Positions 45,100-54,086 are shown, counted from the stretch's first letter. The stretch: DNA of 64,000 nt from Bradyrhizobium mercantei (GCF_001982635.1 NZ_MKFI01000001.1:780781-844780); one strand, 5' to 3'. Program-made: numbers and translations. The notes: generated by a model not told the origin, from the letters alone.

Positions 45100-45711
45100 T
45101 CAGGCAATGAGAAAATGAGCGTCGGTCGGCCGCATGTCGTTCACCGGCACCATGTCCTGCGGACAGGCCGAGAACACGATGATCAGATCCATCTCGGCGC
45201 GCAGCGCCACATACTGCCCGGCCTCGCTGACCGGAGACTTGAAGTCCAGCTGTCCGCTGCCGGTCACGGGCACGTTCATGAACAGGTTCAGCGGCGCCGG
45301 CGTCACCGCACTGGACAGCCCGACCGCCTCGAGCGCATGCGCCAGGTTCTGCGTGCAATTGTCGTGATGGCCGACGGCGCCGAGCTGGCGATAGCGGTGA
45401 ATGTCGCAGGCCGCGATCAGCATGTCATGGATGCCCGGGCTGGTGTCGGCGACGAGCGTCAGGATCGCGCGGCGCCGGTTGGTCGTCAGCGTATCGCCGA
45501 CGCGGGGGATGAGCCGCAGCATCGATGCGCGGCTGTGCTCCATCGACATGAACTCGCCGGTATCGCCGGCATTGAAAGCCCAGGTGTCGACCACCTGCTT
45601 GCCATGGGTGTTGACCACGGTGACGGTCTCCCCGGCTTTCAGGCGCGCCGCGACGCCGTTGCGGGCTGGGATCAGGCGGGCGCGGGTGAGATCGGCGGTT
45701 GCGGCGGTCAC
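45100..45711 (-). CDS. DUF1989 (urea carboxylase-associated family) protein
   Basis: This 203-residue protein includes the family core TWAFNAGDTGEFMSMEHSRA, then ACDIHRYRQLGAVGHHDNC with its conserved His/Cys cluster, and PLNLFMNVPV. DUF1989 pairs (CgdA/CgdB) form carboxyguanidine deiminase in guanidine catabolism (Schneider and colleagues); here only one member is present and no carboxylase is near, so a different amidine-type substrate is likely. GTG 45711 follows AGGAG; longer frames are not conserved. Confidence 0.85.
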   Translation of the reverse strand: MTAATADLTRARLIPARNGVAARLKAGETVTVVNTHGKQVVDTWAFNAGDTGEFMSMEHSRASMLRLIPRVGDTLTTNRRRAILTLVADTSPGIHDMLIAACDIHRYRQLGAVGHHDNCTQNLAHALEAVGLSSAVTPAPLNLFMNVPVTGSGQLDFKSPVSEAGQYVALRAEMDLIIVFSACPQDMVPVNDMRPTDAHFLIA

Positions 45712-45766
45712 GTGATGTCTCCTCAAGGCACTGTCGCGCCATTGGAGCACCGCCGCTCATGCAATT

Positions 45767-45779
45767 CTAATAATATTAG
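45767..45779. promoter_or_regulatory. CTAATA-A-TATTAG palindrome in divergent promoter
   Basis: A perfect 13-bp palindrome with LysR-like spacing lies 35 bp before the LysR gene and 56 bp before DUF1989. It is the most likely operator for control of both. Confidence 0.5.
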
Positions 45780-45813
45780 TTGTGTCCATTATAGCATATT
45801 CGTATAGTCGCCC

Positions 45814-46689
45814 ATGCGCCTCAGACAGCTCGAATGCTTCCGTGCCCTGATGCTCCATGGCACCATGACGCGCGCGGCGGAACTGCTCGGCATGTCGCAG
45901 CCCGGGATCAGCACGATGATCGCAGGCCTCGAGCACGAGACCGGCCTTAACCTGTTCGTGCGGCGCGGCGGCCGCCTGCAACCGACCCCGGAAGCCAAGC
46001 TGTTCTATGTCGAGGCCGCGCGGGCGCTCGAAGCCGCCGAGAACGCCTCCCGCGTCGCGGCCGAGATCAAATCCGGCCGGCGCGGTCACCTCGCGATCGC
46101 GGCCTATCCGAGCATCTCGATCAACCTGCTGCCGCGGCTGCTGTCGCAATTCGCCAGAAACAAGCCCGAGCTGCAGATCAAGATCATCACGCGGAATTCC
46201 GCGACCGTCCGCGAGCTGATCTCGACGCAGCAATTCGATCTCGCGGTCGCCGAGCTGCCGCTCGACTATCCGACCGCGCACATGGAGGTGTTCTCCTACG
46301 ACTGCATGTGCATGCTGCCGGGCGCGCATCCGCTTGCGAAGCTGAAGCAGATCACCCCTGACGATCTCGACGGTGTCCCGTTCATCACGCTGTTTCGCGG
46401 CGACCCGATCTACCAGCAGCTGGCATCCGCCTTCTCCGAACAGGGCGCGCGCTGGAACGTCGTCGCGGAGACCGAATTCTTCTCGACCGCGTGCCAGCTG
46501 GTCGCGGAGGGCCGCGGCGTCGGCATCGTCGATCCGGTCGTGAGCAAGCCGTTTACCGAAGGCCTCGCCCTGCGCCCTTTCAGGCCGAGGATCCAGTATC
46601 AGGTCGCGATCCTGTCCCCGACCCACGAAGCGCTGTCCCAGGTGGCGCAGGATTTCGCCAAGCTGCTGCGGCGCGCCCTGCGCGCGTGA
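45814..46689 (+). CDS. LysR-family regulator
   Basis: This 291-residue LysR protein has the helix MTRAAELLGMSQPGISTMIAG and the typical LNLFVRRGGRLQPTPE. The effector domain begins SGRRGHLAIAAYPS. It is divergent from DUF1989 and presumably its regulator. With the other two LysR genes it makes three regulators in a 7-kb stretch. Confidence 0.9.
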   Translation: MRLRQLECFRALMLHGTMTRAAELLGMSQPGISTMIAGLEHETGLNLFVRRGGRLQPTPEAKLFYVEAARALEAAENASRVAAEIKSGRRGHLAIAAYPSISINLLPRLLSQFARNKPELQIKIITRNSATVRELISTQQFDLAVAELPLDYPTAHMEVFSYDCMCMLPGAHPLAKLKQITPDDLDGVPFITLFRGDPIYQQLASAFSEQGARWNVVAETEFFSTACQLVAEGRGVGIVDPVVSKPFTEGLALRPFRPRIQYQVAILSPTHEALSQVAQDFAKLLRRALRA

Positions 46690-46740
46690 AGATCGGGCGG
46701 GCGCCGGGCCGGACAACGCAGCTTCATCGACCGAAGCAGC

Positions 46741-47130
46741 TCAGTGCTTGGTGTCGCCATCGCTCGTCTTGAGCTCATATTTGGCCGTCCCGGTGATCGC
46801 AAAGCTGGGAGGGCCGTCCTTCGCCGCAGCCTGGGACCTGAAGATGTTGACGGAGGTCACTCGGCAGGTTGCAGCATATACCTGCGACAATATCGGGCAC
46901 TGCGCCTTCGCTTCCTCGTAGAGATCCTGCCTGATCGCATTCAGGGCGACGTCACGGTCGCTGCCCTGGAGCGGCGCGGGAGGCACGGCGACGCTCTTGA
47001 GCGTCACGGTGATTTCCATGAAGCCGGGCGGAGGCGCAGGGATAGCCGTATTGAAGATGACCTGAGCCTGCGCCGCCGAGGCCACCAGCAATAACAGGGT
47101 TGGGCATGCAATCGCGGTGACAAGGCGCAT
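46741..47130 (-). CDS. Secreted protein of unknown function
   Basis: This 129-residue protein has a clear signal peptide (MRLVTAIACPTLLLLVASAA, cleaved at AQAQ). GGGAG precedes ATG 47130. The mature part has two Cys (AQCPILSQVYAATCRV) that could form a disulfide. It belongs to no family I recognise; similar exported proteins are common in Bradyrhizobium. Confidence 0.72.
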   Translation of the reverse strand: MRLVTAIACPTLLLLVASAAQAQVIFNTAIPAPPPGFMEITVTLKSVAVPPAPLQGSDRDVALNAIRQDLYEEAKAQCPILSQVYAATCRVTSVNIFRSQAAAKDGPPSFAITGTAKYELKTSDGDTKH

Positions 47131-47469
47131 TTCAGGACTCCCCATGAGGTAGTGCTGCCGTCCCCCACGCCGGGAAGACGGCAGATTTCTCAACTGCGGA
47201 TTGTTGCGGGTCTTGGGCATCTCGACCAGATGCAGCAGCACCATGCCGGCTGACGATCGCGTGATGTCGCGCGGCTACATGGCCCTGCCCGGCCAGGAAG
47301 CGACTCGCCGCATCGCGCACGCTGGACATGTTGGAGATGTTTACGTGGATGGAGTGGGCGAGCCGACCGATTGACACTTCGGCATCGCGGCCGCCGCGCC
47401 CCGCAAGCCGAGGGAGTGTCATATCAGGCGGGCTCTGTTCGAGAGACCAGAGGTTGCGGAGCCCGGTTG
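47131..47469. other. No confident gene
   Basis: Open frames here (for example 47132-47422 minus) are rich in Ala/Arg/His without start signals and look like shadows. I see no repeat or regulatory element in this stretch. Confidence 0.5.
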
Positions 47470-48468
47470 CTACGGCCGGCCCACCGGATTGGCAACAGGA
47501 AATGCGCTGCTGACATCTTCAGCGCCGGCCCTCGGGAATCGTCTCTTCGCGTACGCGATGAGCGGCGCCTCGATCAGCCGCCAGCTTAATTCCGCGAAGG
47601 CGCACACGACTGCGATGGACGCGAGTCCCGAAGGAATCTGGCCAAGGCCGGTATCCACGTAGAACGGCCAGTGAAACAGGTAGAGTGCGTAGCAGCGACG
47701 GCCCGGCCAGATCAGCGGCCTGAGAAGCACAGGCCGGGCGACTTTGGTGCTGGCCCATACGATGGCGGCGCAAGTGGCGGCTGCTACAGAGAGGAAGCAG
47801 AACGGAGTGAAAGCGACGGCGTAGCCGAGATCGCAGAGTGGGGGGATGCAGGCTAGCGCGATCCACGCGGCGACGGATCTGCAATAGCCCCTGACGAAGC
47901 AGGCGAGCAATGCGCCGCCGAAAAGCTCATCCAGGCGACCAGGGAGCAGCCACTCCCAGCACAGGGTCGGCAGGTACGCGTGTGCCCACCAGCGCCACAC
48001 AGGGGCGAGTAGTACGCCGGTCCACAAGACGCGAACTAGCCATCGTTGCGGTAGACACCAGATCAGCACGGGCAGCACGAGATAGAACTGTTCTTCGGCG
48101 GCGAGCGTCCACGTCACGAGGAGTGGCTCGTCCGTCGGGAAGCCGAATTGCAGCCACGGTATCGCTTGGGCGAAGAATAAATAATACTGCCAGTGCTTGG
48201 GAGTGGCGATTACGAGCGCAAGCCAGTAGAGCGGCAGAATGCGGAACGCGCGCCGCCCGTAGAAGGACGTGAAGTATCCGGGCTGGTTGCGGCTGTCGAG
48301 CAGGATGCCGCCGATCAGGAAGCCGCTGAGCACGAAGAACAAATCCACGCCCAGCATGCCTTGCTTGAAGCCGAAGTAATGGCGGGCGATGACAAGCGAA
48401 ATCGCAAGTCCCCGAATCGCGTCAAGCGAGTCTGATCGGTCCGAGTGGTCCGTTCGCAAATTGTTCAA
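47470..48468 (-). CDS. Acyltransferase family 3 membrane protein
   Basis: This 332-residue protein with about ten membrane spans carries SLDAIRGLAISLVIARHYF (the catalytic-type His), FFVLSGFLIGG and RRAFRILPLYW, the O-acyltransferase-3 hallmarks. Such enzymes put acetyl or succinyl groups on surface polysaccharides or Nod factors. The nearby glycosyltransferase gives a surface-glycan context. No SGNH domain is attached. Confidence 0.92.
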   Translation of the reverse strand: MNNLRTDHSDRSDSLDAIRGLAISLVIARHYFGFKQGMLGVDLFFVLSGFLIGGILLDSRNQPGYFTSFYGRRAFRILPLYWLALVIATPKHWQYYLFFAQAIPWLQFGFPTDEPLLVTWTLAAEEQFYLVLPVLIWCLPQRWLVRVLWTGVLLAPVWRWWAHAYLPTLCWEWLLPGRLDELFGGALLACFVRGYCRSVAAWIALACIPPLCDLGYAVAFTPFCFLSVAAATCAAIVWASTKVARPVLLRPLIWPGRRCYALYLFHWPFYVDTGLGQIPSGLASIAVVCAFAELSWRLIEAPLIAYAKRRFPRAGAEDVSSAFPVANPVGRP

Positions 48469-48765
48469 GAAAAAAACCCGCCCAGGATCTGAAATGCGGC
48501 GAAGCTACCACCGCATCTCCCGGTTGGGCAACGGGACCAAGATCCGCTAGTTGACGGGGTGCCGGGCTCCAGGGCGGGTCCACACGCTCACCTCGGTCGA
48601 AGCGGCGATATTTCTCCTCGATCCAGGCCTGCTGCCGGCGCAAGGCCGCGAAGTTGGCCTCGGTACGTGTGGCAAGGAATACGTCCTATGCGGCGCTGAA
48701 CGCTGCCCTCGCCTCCTCGAACGATCCAGCCGACCCGCGGGTGCACTCGCTCCGCCCGCCGACAA

Positions 48766-48981
48766 GGTCCGCGCCTGCCTGGCCGCACAAGGATAGAGAG
48801 CGGCAGGCTTGGTGCATCCCGCCTCTTGCTTGGACGGGGATGGACGCTGCTGAGTTTTCAGGCTGTAGGCTACGAAGCGAATTACGTTTCGCGGATACAG
48901 CCCGCCTTCGCCCTCCGGGCTTCGGCGCAGCAGCTCTTCGCTCGCTACACTACGATGCAGTCTTGCTGGCTTGCCTAGCCG
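48766..48981 (+). repeat. Left copy of degenerate direct repeats around glycosyltransferase
   Basis: Two blocks, 48766-48806 (ends in CGCGCCTGCCTGGCCGC... AGAGAGCG) and 48896-48981 (ACAGCCCGCCTTCGCC... TTGCCTAGCCG), recur in the same order at 50114-50160 and 50533-50616 with about 80-90% identity by eye. They enclose the glycosyltransferase gene. Confidence 0.75.
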
Positions 48982-49163
48982 ACGTCGGTGGATAAGGCGA
49001 AGTCGTGCGCGCGGATCCCTTCGTGCCCCGCTTGCCTCTTTTGGACAGCGGACCTTTTTGTTTTTTGGGACTGCGATCGTGGTCAGACGCGAAGAATCAT
49101 CCATTTTGCTATTTGCGGTTGTCCCGGAACTCCAATATTGCTTTGCAACTGAATGTTGCTGGA

Positions 49164-50027
49164 ATGTTTGGAATGATTTCGCGTGGACTGACTTTCATTT
49201 ACGTCGAATATGGGAATCTCGATCGTCTCTATCTGGAACTACGGTACAGCCTCGCCACTCTGCTGCACTGGAAATTCCACGCTCCCGTGGACGTTGTCGT
49301 CTATACCGACAAGCCGGATCGCTATCGCGAGCTGCCGGTCCGGATCGTCGACATTACGTCGAGGATCGCGGAGTTCTCGCGCGATGGCCTCTACCATCAC
49401 CGCATCAAGCCGTGCGTCCTCCGCGAGGAGATGAAGCGCAACCCGAACTTCTGCGTCATGACGGACACGGACACTTTTTTCGTGGATGGGTTCTTCGACA
49501 AGCTCTGGTCCATGGCATGCGCCGGATCGATCGCAGTCGACCGCTTTCACGGGCGAAACCCCTTCCCGGCCTTGGCTGGTTTCGAGGCCGAACTGCCGAA
49601 CGTCGGCAGCTATCGCTACGACACGAAAGCATCCGTCGAATACAACAGCGGACTGACCGCCGTGGATCCTGCCAAGCACTTGCCGGTGATCGAGGATTCC
49701 ATAGCGCTGATTGATGCCGTGCTCGACCAGGGCGAGAAGCTTCTCACGCTTGAGCAAATTGCGCTGTCCGAGAGCATGCGGGTCCACAGAATTCCTGTCG
49801 CGACGATGTATCCGCTGTTCAGGCATTACTACCGCGTCGCCCACAAGCGCTACATGCAGTGGCATATTCGGCGTTGGCACGAAGAACGAAGCGGCGTCTT
49901 TGCGCCGCAGCCCCCGACGATCCGATATACTCGGCCTCGTGTTCGCCTATTCCGGATTTTGGCGAGGCTGAACTCGATGTTCAATAGGTCTGGCCATCAG
50001 GCTGAGGCCCAGACCAGGTGGCGATAG
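49164..50027 (+). CDS. Glycosyltransferase-like protein
   Basis: This protein of 287 residues has a DxD-type metal motif, VMTDTDTFFVDGFFDKLW, at about residue 98, and an N-terminal segment FIYVEYGNLDRLYLELRYS suited to a GT-A fold. It is not clearly in a family I can name. ATG 49164 and 49173 are both plausible; the longer frame from 49005 is of a different character. Codon use is less GC-rich than in its neighbours, and it lies between direct repeats, so acquisition as a cassette is likely. It could add a sugar to surface glycan. Confidence 0.7.
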   Translation: MFGMISRGLTFIYVEYGNLDRLYLELRYSLATLLHWKFHAPVDVVVYTDKPDRYRELPVRIVDITSRIAEFSRDGLYHHRIKPCVLREEMKRNPNFCVMTDTDTFFVDGFFDKLWSMACAGSIAVDRFHGRNPFPALAGFEAELPNVGSYRYDTKASVEYNSGLTAVDPAKHLPVIEDSIALIDAVLDQGEKLLTLEQIALSESMRVHRIPVATMYPLFRHYYRVAHKRYMQWHIRRWHEERSGVFAPQPPTIRYTRPRVRLFRILARLNSMFNRSGHQAEAQTRWR

Positions 50028-50113
50028 CCGCGTCGATCACGACGGCGCATCCTTCACGCGAAACATCGCCCACGCGCGAACAGTGTCGGGCGCACGCGGT
50101 GCCGCGCCCCGCT

Positions 50114-50616
50114 GCCGACAAGATTCGCGCCTGCCTGGCCGCGCGAGGGTAGAGAGCGAAGGGGCCTCTTCAGCTATTGCTTGTCGGCCTGTCCGTGGTT
50201 CGTCCCGCTCTCGGGGCCGATGTAGATGCCGGTCTTCATGCATCTCTTCCACGCCCCGTCGCATCGTTCCGGCTTGGCGGCCTTGGACAGGCAGATAGCT
50301 TTATAATCCGAGCACGACCTAGCTTGAGCGGGATGCGTCGCGATGATGCCGGCCGCGATAGTAATCGTCCAAAACAAGTATTTCGTCATGAAGCCCACCT
50401 TCTAATTGGGAGAGCAACAATGCAATTGGCGGGATGTGCCGTCCATATGCGCAACTACAAATTCACAAGCCAATGCGTCATCGCTGTGGATGGAGAACAG
50501 AAGCGGCACGAGGGTGTACGCAATCAGCAGCACACAGCCCGCCTTCGCCCTTTGGGCTTCGGCGTGGCAGCCTTCGCTCACTTCGCTACGATGGAGTTTT
50601 GCTGGCTTGCCTAGCC
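50114..50616 (+). repeat. Right copy of degenerate direct repeats
   Basis: This matches the pair at 48766-48806 and 48896-48981, but the spacing between blocks is larger (about 370 versus 90 bp) because a small secreted-protein gene lies between. The block CCGACAAG...CGCGCCTGCCTGGCCGC is at 50114-50160 and the CAGCCCGCCTTCGCC block at 50533-50616. Confidence 0.7.
50174..50389 (-). CDS. Small secreted Cys-rich protein
   Basis: This 71-residue protein has a signal peptide (MTKYLFWTITIAAGIIATHP ending AQA) and four Cys in the pattern CSDYKAIC-x9-ERCDGAWKRC followed by MKTGIYIGPESG, a family common in Bradyrhizobium. AGAAGGTG precedes ATG 50389. Function unknown; disulfides are likely. Confidence 0.72.
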   Translation of the reverse strand: MTKYLFWTITIAAGIIATHPAQARSCSDYKAICLSKAAKPERCDGAWKRCMKTGIYIGPESGTNHGQADKQ

Positions 50617-50684
50617 GTAGCTCGCAGATTTGGGATTTGCGATCAGTCCGTCTTCGCTTTCGCTAATGCTCAAGCTACGCCGGA

Positions 50685-50747
50685 CACGCTTCGCCCTGAC
50701 GGGCCGGGCGTGGCTGCGCCACGCAAAGCCCGTCAGGGCGAAGCGTG
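50685..50747. repeat. Large hairpin abutting tRNA-Tyr 3' end
   Basis: Twenty-base perfect arms (50685-50704, 50728-50747) enclose an inner hairpin GCGTGGC-TGC-GCCACGC. The right arm ends in the CCA of tRNA-Tyr. It may act as transcription terminator and 3'-processing signal, or be a REP-like element that settled at the tRNA. Confidence 0.75.
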
Positions 50748-50831
50748 GTGGGGGAGGCAGGACTCGAACCTGCGAAGCCATGAGGCGGCTGATTTACAGT
50801 CAGCTCCCTTTGCCACTCGGGACACTCCCCC
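50746..50831 (-). tRNA. tRNA-Tyr (anticodon GTA)
   Basis: An 86-nt class II tRNA has acceptor GGGGGAG pairing with CTCCCCC, discriminator A and encoded CCA. The anticodon loop CTGTAAA gives GTA, and the long variable arm GCCTCATGGC is present as expected for bacterial tRNA-Tyr. Confidence 0.96.
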
Positions 50832-51027
50832 GTCCAACAGCATCAGACCGGCCGCGCGAGTGGCGGCGGACCGGGTCATCGAAATGACGCTGATAACCGG
50901 CATCGACCCGAAGCGGGTGCGCGGTCGGGCGCGTTTATGGGGGAAGGCGGTCCCCAAAGTCAACCAAGCGGGCCGCCTATTTGCCGGTTAAATTGCCAAT
51001 ATTCGACACCCGTGACACAAGCCTCAC

Positions 51028-51855
51028 ATGAGCGATCGCGACCGCAAACCCAATTTCCGAGGCAAGGGCGGTAAACCCTTCCAAAAAGGGCCGAAATTCG
51101 GCCGCCCCCAGGCCAGGCGGGAACGCGAATCCGGTTCCGACGGACCGGTGATTCTGTATGGCTGGCACACGGTTTCGGCCGCGCTTGCCAACCCGGACCG
51201 CCAGATCCGCAAGCTTTACCTCACCGAGAACGCCGCCAAGCGCCTCGCCGACGAAAACATCGCAACCCGCGTCACCCCGGAAATCGTCCGACCCGGCGAT
51301 ATCGACCGCCGCCTCACCCCCGATGCCGTGCATCAGGGCCTGCTGGCGGAGGCCGATCCCCTGCCCTCGCCCGGCATCGACACGCTGGCGCTGGAGGGCA
51401 TCGTGCTGGTGCTCGACCAGATCACCGACCCGCACAATGTCGGCGCCATCCTGCGTTCGGCAGCGGCGTTCGCGGTGAAGGCGATCGTCACCACCGCCCG
51501 CCACAGCCCGGAGGCGACCGGCGTGCTGGCGAAGTCCGCCTCCGGCGCGCTCGAGCTGGTGCCGATGATTACCGTGCAGAATCTGGCGCGCGCGCTGAAC
51601 GAACTGAATGACCACGGCTTCCAGACCATCGGCCTCGACAGCGAGGGCTCGGAGGATCTCGGCAAGGTTCCGTTGCAGCAGCCGCTCGCGCTGGTGCTCG
51701 GCGCCGAAGGCAAGGGCCTGCGGCAATTGACGCGCGAGACCTGCCGGGTCGTCGCCCGGCTCGACATGCCCGGCGAGATCAAGAGCCTGAACGTGTCGAA
51801 CGCCTGTGTGCTCGCGCTCTATATCGGCGCCAGCCGGCTCGGCCTGATGGGTTAG
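51028..51855 (+). CDS. rlmB: 23S rRNA 2'-O-methyltransferase, SpoU family
   Basis: This SPOUT-class methyltransferase of 275 residues modifies G2251 of 23S rRNA. The N-terminal substrate-binding domain (LYGWHTVSAALANPDRQIRK) and the C-terminal knot with VLDQITDPHNVGAILRSAAAF, LALVLGAEGKGLR and IKSLNVSNACVLALY are complete. It is divergent from tRNA-Tyr, the usual Bradyrhizobium order. A Gly/Arg/Lys-rich N-terminal 40 residues are typical of alphaproteobacteria. Confidence 0.95.
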   Translation: MSDRDRKPNFRGKGGKPFQKGPKFGRPQARRERESGSDGPVILYGWHTVSAALANPDRQIRKLYLTENAAKRLADENIATRVTPEIVRPGDIDRRLTPDAVHQGLLAEADPLPSPGIDTLALEGIVLVLDQITDPHNVGAILRSAAAFAVKAIVTTARHSPEATGVLAKSASGALELVPMITVQNLARALNELNDHGFQTIGLDSEGSEDLGKVPLQQPLALVLGAEGKGLRQLTRETCRVVARLDMPGEIKSLNVSNACVLALYIGASRLGLMG

Positions 51856-52106
51856 CTTGATATCTGGACGGAGACCGCAGCACCTGCGGGCCAGCAGCGC
51901 TCGCGAGACGGCGTCGCGCGATTTCTGAATATTAGAAATCTATCCCTGAGTTGCCCGACGTGTCAAGTCGCCCTGTCGAACGCCGGCAGCCCGCCGGCTC
52001 CTTTGCATGGGGTTGTTTTCGATATTTTGACAGCGCACCTGCGGCGGTCGCGTGCGGGGGATGCGGCGCCCCTTCCCGGAGCGACCCGACTTCAATCGTC
52101 AGACGA

Positions 52107-52141
52107 GCAACGCCCGCTCGCGTCACGCGAACGGGCGTTGC
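52107..52141 (-). terminator. Hairpin downstream of Tyr/His-rich gene
   Basis: Arms GCAACGCCCG (52107-52116) and CGGGCGTTGC (52132-52141) match perfectly, with an inner CGCG-TCA-CGCG stem. No T tract follows, so it may be a rho-dependent stop or transcript-stabilising hairpin. Confidence 0.6.
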
Positions 52142-52162
52142 TGGCTTCGACAGATCGAAGGA

Positions 52163-52594
52163 TCAGTAATAGCGGCGCAGCGGGCGGTGGCCGTAGTGAT
52201 AGGCCGGCGCGCGATGCGCGTAGCCGTAGCGATAGCCATAGTGCGGGCGATAGCCGTAGTGATGGCGGTAGCCGTAGTGACGGTAGCCATAGTGGCGATA
52301 GCCGTAATACGGGCGGCCGTAGCCTTCGCGGTAGTACGGACGCGGTGCCCAATTGCCCGGGCCGGTGTAGGTCGGGCCCTGGTTGACGTAATAGTACTGC
52401 TGCGCCGCGTCGGGATAGACCGCATCCGGGTCGGGCAGACGTTCGACCGCGCTGTAGCCGTAGCCACCGCAACCGCCGCAGCCGTAGTTCACGACGGGCG
52501 CGGAATAGCCGCACGGGTTGAAACCGCACGCCATTGCGGGCGCGGTCACCATGACGGCCACGGCCGCAATCAGTCCTTTGATCATTTGACGCAT
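52163..52594 (-). CDS. Secreted Tyr/His/Gly-repeat protein
   Basis: This 143-residue protein has a signal peptide (MRQMIKGLIAAVAVMVTAPA, cleaved at AMA). The mature N-terminus has Cys-rich CGFNPCGY and YGCGGCGGYGY; the C-terminal half is tandem HYGYR units (YYGYRHYGYRHYGYRHHYGY). AGGAGAG precedes ATG 52594. It may bind metal through His or form an extracellular matrix; no family function is known. Confidence 0.8.
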   Translation of the reverse strand: MRQMIKGLIAAVAVMVTAPAMACGFNPCGYSAPVVNYGCGGCGGYGYSAVERLPDPDAVYPDAAQQYYYVNQGPTYTGPGNWAPRPYYREGYGRPYYGYRHYGYRHYGYRHHYGYRPHYGYRYGYAHRAPAYHYGHRPLRRYY

Positions 52595-52677
52595 TACTCT
52601 CTCCTGTTGTTCGTCGCGTAGCTCTTGGTGGCTATGAAGGCCCCCGTTCGAGGGGCTCTTGTTCAGTGGTGGTTGAG

Positions 52678-53151
52678 TTAGGGGCCTCGGGGACGCGGCG
52701 GCCGCGGGACCGGGCCCGGCAGCGGACGCCGTCCGTTGAATTCGGGCGCGTAGATCACCGGCGGCGGATCGACCGGCACGTTGGACTGCGCCGGCAGCGG
52801 CGCGGATTGCGCGCCCCACGATTGATGATAGCTCTCGGCCGGCTGGGGCAGCTTGCGGTTGGCCGGCGGCTCGATCTCGAGGCGGCCGTAACCCGGCATG
52901 CGGCCGAGGCTCGGATAATAGTGGCCGACATTCGGCTCGGGACTGATCGGGCGGCCGCCATAGACGGTCGGCACCAGCGAATCGTTGCGGGCAAGCCCCA
53001 TTGCGCTTTCGACCACCGCGTAGGTGGCGTCGACGCCGTTGATGATGATGGTCACGCCGGGGCGCACCGGCACGACGATGTCGAAGCCGCCGCCGGCCAG
53101 TGCCGTCGAGGTCGTCGCAGCCAATATCGCCAGCGCCAGTCGTCCGCGCAT
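52678..53151 (-). CDS. Secreted Pro-rich protein of unknown function
   Basis: This 157-residue protein has a signal peptide (MRGRLALAILAATTSTALA). The mature part reads FDIVVPVRPGVTIIINGVDA, then a Pro-rich tail (PPPVIYAPEFNGRRPLPGP). ATG 53151 is chosen; GTG 53157 two codons upstream is also possible. It probably forms an exported pair with the Tyr/His-rich gene downstream. Confidence 0.75.
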   Translation of the reverse strand: MRGRLALAILAATTSTALAGGGFDIVVPVRPGVTIIINGVDATYAVVESAMGLARNDSLVPTVYGGRPISPEPNVGHYYPSLGRMPGYGRLEIEPPANRKLPQPAESYHQSWGAQSAPLPAQSNVPVDPPPVIYAPEFNGRRPLPGPVPRPPRPRGP

Positions 53152-53324
53152 GTTCACCCAGCGTCCCGAATTGTTCCATCCGCAGCCTAATCGAACGGCT
53201 TGGCGGAAGGGTTAAGGACGCGGGCCAAACTGGCGGTAAGCCTAACGCGTAAGCATCGGTATCCGGCCAATGCGGCCGTGCGGGCTCAGAAATCGTTAAC
53301 GGCCCGCCCAGCGGCGCCGTCGGA

Positions 53325-54023
53325 TCAAGTGAAGGCGTTCTCGATGATCGAGTGGATGCCGATCGCGATCGTGACCGCGCCGACCGCGATTTGCAGGCCG
53401 CGATTGGCCCAGGTCAGCCAGCGCGCGGAGGCCGCCAGCGGCACCGCGATCACGCTCGACAGCACGCCCATGCCGATCATCGAGCCGATGCCGAACAGCG
53501 CGACATAGCCGAGCCCGATCACCGGGCTCGGGGCCTGCGAGACGGTCAGCACCAGCAGCGCCGCCGAGCCCGCCATGCCGTGCATCAGGCCGACCAGCAG
53601 CGTGCGCCAGCGGAAGCCGTGCGCGTGGCTGTGCGCGGCGCGCGTGTGCGGCAGCGGTTCGCCGGCGTGGCTGTGGGCGTGGAAATGCGTGGTGCCGTCG
53701 CCATGCGAATGGGTGTGGAAGTGCACGCGGTCGCGCCACAGCCGCCACCAGACATGCGCGCCGAGCCCGACCAGCATGACGCCGACCGCGGTCTCGATCG
53801 GCGCGGCAACCGTCTCCGGGATCGCGCGCCCGAGCAGGATCGCGGCACCGGCAAAGACGAACAGCGTGAGCGTGTGGCCAAGCCCCCAGGTCAGGCCGTG
53901 CTTGACGATGTCACCGACATGGGTGCGGCGCGCCGCGATGCTCGAAACGGCTGCGATGTGATCCGGCTCCAGCGCATGCTGCATGCCGAGCAGAAAGCCA
54001 AGACTCAAGATTCCGAACATCAA
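53325..54023 (-). CDS. NicO-family nickel/cobalt transporter
   Basis: This 232-residue membrane protein with six or seven spans carries the HX4DH motif, LGMQHALEPDHIAAVSS, which identifies NicO/UreH-type Ni2+/Co2+ carriers. A cytosolic loop is very His-rich (VHFHTHSHGDGTTHFHAHSH), as in RcnA efflux proteins. No urease, hydrogenase or RcnR gene is near, so the direction (export or uptake) stays open. Confidence 0.9.
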   Translation of the reverse strand: MMFGILSLGFLLGMQHALEPDHIAAVSSIAARRTHVGDIVKHGLTWGLGHTLTLFVFAGAAILLGRAIPETVAAPIETAVGVMLVGLGAHVWWRLWRDRVHFHTHSHGDGTTHFHAHSHAGEPLPHTRAAHSHAHGFRWRTLLVGLMHGMAGSAALLVLTVSQAPSPVIGLGYVALFGIGSMIGMGVLSSVIAVPLAASARWLTWANRGLQIAVGAVTIAIGIHSIIENAFT

Positions 54024-54086
54024 TCCCCCGTGCCGGCCCCGCCATCAGATCGAACATCGCTGTACATGCAATTCTCGTCAAAGACA

